Positions 60,106 through 64,000 of a stretch of 64,000 nt of DNA are shown in pieces; within the stretch, counting starts at the first letter, position 1; every line of letters begins with the position of its first letter. Below the pieces are notes generated by a model that saw only the letters and a list, made by a program, of their open reading frames with translations, searched no databases and had not been told where the DNA came from. Source of the stretch: Serinus canaria (taxonomy: Eukaryota; Chordata; Aves; Passeriformes; Fringillidae); the NCBI RefSeq assembly GCF_022539315.1, contig NC_066316.1:27281245-27345244 (forward strand), read 5' to 3'. Both the position numbers and the translations under genes were made by a program.

Positions 60106-63100
60106 AAGGTAAACCCAAGGGCTCTGGCCCCAAAAAAGAAGGGAGTTTACCTGTGTGGAGGTAGTGGGAGCTGTTCTCTCAGAGTCCCTCTTAGTGAAGG
60201 GAAGCTCCATTTATTGGGACAGAATTTTTTAAACTTACATGCAGAAGCCTAGAATGAAATCTACAGAGTTGGATAAGAGTAGACTATTAAAAATTCAAAA
60301 AGAATGAAAACTCCTTTTCAAACTTTTCAATTTTGACAATACTTACTTCAGATCACAGAAGTCACATCAGCAAACCAAGTATATTTTCTTCAGAGAATCT
60401 TGAATCATACAGCAGCACTAAATGAACAGAAAATAAGAAGAATAATTTCTGTGTCCATTTCTTGGCTCCGTTAATTGTAAAACACATTTCAGCCATATTA
60501 CAGAAAGGCCTCTGAACAAATTATGAATCTGCCAAATTTTAGGCCCAAGGAAGGGGGAAAAGTTTTAAGACATCTACAGCTAATCCCTCATTTTAGAGAG
60601 GTTGATGATTGCTGCACCAGTAGGTATCAGCTTGCTTCAATAGAACTCTTATTCTATACTCTGGAAAAGGATGGCCCAGACAGTCAAAGAGATTTCAAAT
60701 TCGTTCAAATTTGAAGGGAAAATTTTTAAAAAATCAATTGTCTTTGTATAATGGTGTAATGGATTTCTGCTGTACTTCATGAAACACCTGAATTTATCAA
60801 TGTAAATTCAGACCACTCTTGTAAAAGATCTGATAACTTTGTAACCATTCTGAAAGCAAAGTTTAAACACTAATAGTAATTAGCATTTCCTGACAATATG
60901 GGAACTGTGCTGCTGGCTACACATTAAAGCTAAAATTTTGTTCTTAAGTGAACTAAGGCACCACAATTCCAGATCAGCCAGCAGGGATCTCTGGATCTAC
61001 TGTGAAAAAGAGGACAGAGCCTTGTCCTGAATCAGTTCATTGCTTTCTGCTCTGCATGTGCAGAAATCATAAAGAGGAGCCTTTAGATGATTTTAATTGA
61101 ACACTTGATAAAGAGGCAAGTCTGTTCTAAGATACTGCTTACATTTGTAAGGGAAAAGAATAATAAAAAGAAAATGATCTTATGGAAAGATAAGTGAAGT
61201 TATGTAGAAATCCACAGTATCACTATTAAATAAAAATAATATTTAAACTTATTGAGACATGAAGCTGCATAAATATTGGAGCAAGGTGAAAGGCATTCCA
61301 CTATCATGAAGGAGTTAGAGAGATTTCAGGAAACAACTGCACAGTTGTGAAAGTTGGTGTCTTGATACTGGCCATCACAAATATACAGCAAGTATTGGGA
61401 GGACAAAAAAGGAATCAATTATGAGCATAATTCCTGTTTTTTGAGGAAAAAATCTCTGCTGGGACATAATCTGTTAACTTTTAGTGTTTGGTACCTTTAA
61501 ATCAGAATGAGAAGCTAATGCCATCCACCAAGAAACTCAGCTAACAGCCTTCCAGCAACTCACTACCCAAAAAAAAGAAGGCAAAGTTAAACTGAAACAC
61601 TGACAAAACCGAGTTCCCAGTAATATGAAAAAAGAGAGCCAAAGTGATATTCCAGATGGAGATTATTTGGATTTACAGCAATGAACTGTGTAAAACTAAA
61701 GAAATGGCAATAAAGAATGAAAATCAATCTGACTGTTAAACAGAAGGGATAAGAAACAGTGCCACTGAGAGATGGGTGTGCTAGTCAGCAATGTGAAATG
61801 CGATATCTTTGCAAGAGATTGGCTCCAGAGCTGACAATCCTGCAACATGTCAATTCTTCTGAAAGTAAAACCAGCAACTCCTATTAAATACCAGCTAATC
61901 TGTAGTGAGTTATGAAACCACTTGCCCATGCACTCTTACTTTAAACAGGGAACAGAGAAGGGGTGAAATAACTCTCTCCATCCCTCCTTTGTTCCAGAGG
62001 CTGGCTTTGCAGTACTGGCTCTGGAAGTCTCCTGCTCTAGCAGTGGAGACTGAGGGAGGACCCCATGCCTCAGGGAGATGGATGCTGCAGCACCTTTGCA
62101 CCTGAGCCCTAAGCCCTGCAGCTCAGTGACAGGATCCAGTGTGCATTCACCAATTTCCTCTTCACCCTTAAAGGTGCTGAAGGAAGGAAGGAATAAAGAA
62201 GATATCTGGGGTGAGACAGTTTGAAATGGACTCCCTGTTGCCTTCACAACAAGTCAAGGTCTCAGTGCAGATCAGACAGCCTCCCTCCAACTGGGAGAGC
62301 AGCACAGCTGGGAAGAGGATCCCAGGCACTGGCCATACTCAAGGGCATCAAGGTATCTGAGTCTTAATGCTGGAAGAGTAAATTACAAATGTATTTTATT
62401 TCAGTGTGATGTTAGGCTACAGATGACATTGACATTTACAGGCTTCTTCACAGCTCAGTTTCCAGTTTGCTCTCACGTTTATCTGGTATCTTTATCAGAG
62501 ACCACCTCCACCCCACACAGCTCCAGCTGAATTCTGCACTGCCCTCACAGACAGCCCTTGGCCATATTAAATGTTTAATCTGGGGTTAAACCTGGGGTGT
62601 GGCAGAAACTTTTCCCTGCTAAGGACAGAAAGCCTTCTGATCACCTTTGACAGGGCATAACTTGACAAACATTTTTACATTATCCAATAGTAACCAGAAA
62701 AATAAATAAAACGTGTTGGCAAGCAGCCTGAAATAAAATCACAAGTCACATTGAGGCCTGACTCCTATCTCACCTTCTCTTGTTGTTTCTTTTTTTCTCC
62801 CTCAGCATTTTAAAATCCTATTCTTCCTCAAAGCATCTATTTATGGCTGAGATCAGGCAGCAAAAGCCATAGGCCTGAAATGCTTTCTTTTCTCCCACCG
62901 TCTATAGATGCACAGCAACAGCTGGAAGGGGCCTTGTCCTTCTGGAAACAGCCCACAGTCTTGAACTCCAAAATTTGGCTTCTGCTATTTCCACATCAGC
63001 CTCTATTTGCCAACCCATTGCTGTTGTTTGCTGCTTCTCTTTTAGTTCATTCACCCACTTTTCACTCTTCCTGTGCATCTTGGTTTTTACTCACACCCTC

Positions 63101-63486
63101 CTCTCCCCAGCTCTCTCCCTACACTGTTGCTCCTTCCTTTCTTCACCTTTGTAAACTCCAAGTCTTGCTGCATCAGCTTCTAACACCCAAGAGCAACATC
63201 TTCTAGAACAGGGTTTTGACCTGTCTCTCATGCTCATGTGCTCACACCCTTTATGTCACTCTTATTTATGAAATACATGCTTAATATAGCAGTAGATGGT
63301 TAGTTATCTTCGTGCATCAGGCTGAGTGGAGAGGTTATTTATTCACACAGGTCTCTGGAAAGGCCTTGTATTGGAGCAGTGGTTGGTTCCCCACTCTGTT
63401 GTTGCTTGGTACCATGTTCAGGATCATCCGTGAAAGAAAGAACAAATTAGACCAGTCCCACGGGTAAAAGGAGCAAAGGGTAATAA

Positions 63487-63560
63487 GAAAAACCCCTAAA
63501 AAATAAAAACAAAACCAAAGCAAACACAAAATAAAAATACCACCAACCAATCCACCAACA
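63487..63560. repeat. A/C-rich low-complexity tract
   Basis: Irregular aaaac, caaac and ccaac words dominate, with almost no G or T. It is simple-sequence DNA with no flanking element recognised. Confidence 0.7.
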
Positions 63561-64000
63561 AAACAAACCATGCAAAAGAAAGCAGACAAGAAAAAGTCCT
63601 TGAGACAGAAATCAAGTTTAAAGGTTTAGCAGCCAGAACAGCATCAGAGAGGAGAACTTTATCTGACAAATATGACATGATATGCGGGAAAAAGGTGAAG
63701 CCAGATGTCACTGAATCTTCAGAAGTCACATGTGTTGGCTCCCCTGTACAACTCCTAGGGGAAGGAAGTACTTGTATTTAAAGCCTTCTGTTTCTATATT
63801 GTTTCTTAAATTATACTTACTGCTTGTGGAGTAAGTGAAAAAGTGATCTACACCTGTTATATCTAAATCTCTTACCCTGTTTGAAGTATACCAGAGCAGA
63901 ACATTTATCTGACATTTTAAATTAATGAGACAGTTGTGTACTGTCTTTAGCTGTGCCACTGTCAATCAGCTCAATTTTGTTTAATACACTGGGCTCACAA

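Larger units (their letters stand above)
58761..64000. other. Intergenic region, third part
   Basis: No coding exon or RNA gene was recognised. There is a possible very old CR1-like remnant at about 59945-60105 and an A/C-rich simple tract at about 63487-63560. A plus-strand open frame at 62880-63206 is rich in Leu, Ser and Pro because the DNA is pyrimidine-rich, and shows no family motif. Confidence 0.7.

Noticed and set aside
62880..63206. 108-codon plus-strand frame rich in Leu, Ser and Pro
   Set aside because: Its composition follows a pyrimidine-rich DNA strand; no signal-peptide or domain pattern and no splice context supports a gene.
34225..64000. Search for SOCS5 or another expected downstream gene
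   Set aside because: No SH2 or SOCS-box coding stretch, and no long intact frame, was recognised on either strand.
1..64000. CRISPR arrays, bacterial operons, rRNA or tRNA genes
   Set aside because: No regularly spaced direct repeats, ribosome-binding-site-led gene strings, or tRNA/rRNA signature sequences are visible; the DNA is vertebrate.

Overview
The window reads as nuclear DNA from a bird. It holds three spliced vertebrate genes with canonical GT-AG introns, CR1 LINE fragments of avian type, and a solo LTR resembling a family I associate with neoavian, especially passerine, genomes. The species cannot be fixed from the sequence. There are no bacterial genes, operons or CRISPR arrays.

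Layout: (1) 1-9.9 kb is the 3' part of RHOQ (TC10 Rho GTPase) on the + strand. Its last three coding exons lie at 7872-8036, 8776-8871 and 9586-9741; the sequence upstream is probably intron, and the first 67 codons fall outside the window. (2) 9.9-28.75 kb is PIGF on the - strand, complete, with five coding exons giving 219 residues. Its 3' end meets the RHOQ 3' end tail to tail, with poly(A) signals about 50 bp apart. (3) 28.55-28.85 kb is a compact GC-rich divergent promoter with two oppositely oriented ETS-type sites, serving PIGF (-) and CRIPT (+). (4) 28.84-33.5 kb is CRIPT on the + strand, complete, with five exons giving 101 residues. A dead CR1 LINE 3' end sits in its first intron. 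(5) 33.675-34.224 kb is a solo ERV-type LTR just past the CRIPT poly(A) signal. (6) 34.2-64 kb has no recognisable coding exon. It holds a second CR1 3' fragment, simple repeats, a (CATTC/CATTG)n array near 58.3 kb, and several long snap-back inverted repeats. The order RHOQ(+)-PIGF(-)-CRIPT(+) matches the gene order I recall for human 2p21, where SOCS5 comes next; no SOCS5 exon was recognised here.

The three genes share a neighbourhood rather than a pathway. RHOQ is a small GTPase of trafficking and actin signalling. PIGF is an ER membrane subunit of GPI-anchor ethanolamine-phosphate transfer. CRIPT is a small Cys-rich protein with a C-terminal PDZ ligand.

The most unusual structure not explained by the genes is the set of long, nearly perfect inverted repeats with very short loops: 32-bp arms at 5.7 kb, 35-bp at 40.5 kb and 47-bp at 43.6 kb. 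There are smaller ones at 22.8 and 53.2 kb. They look like fold-back (template-switch) duplications and could form hairpin RNAs if transcribed. I see no convincing new multi-gene system.
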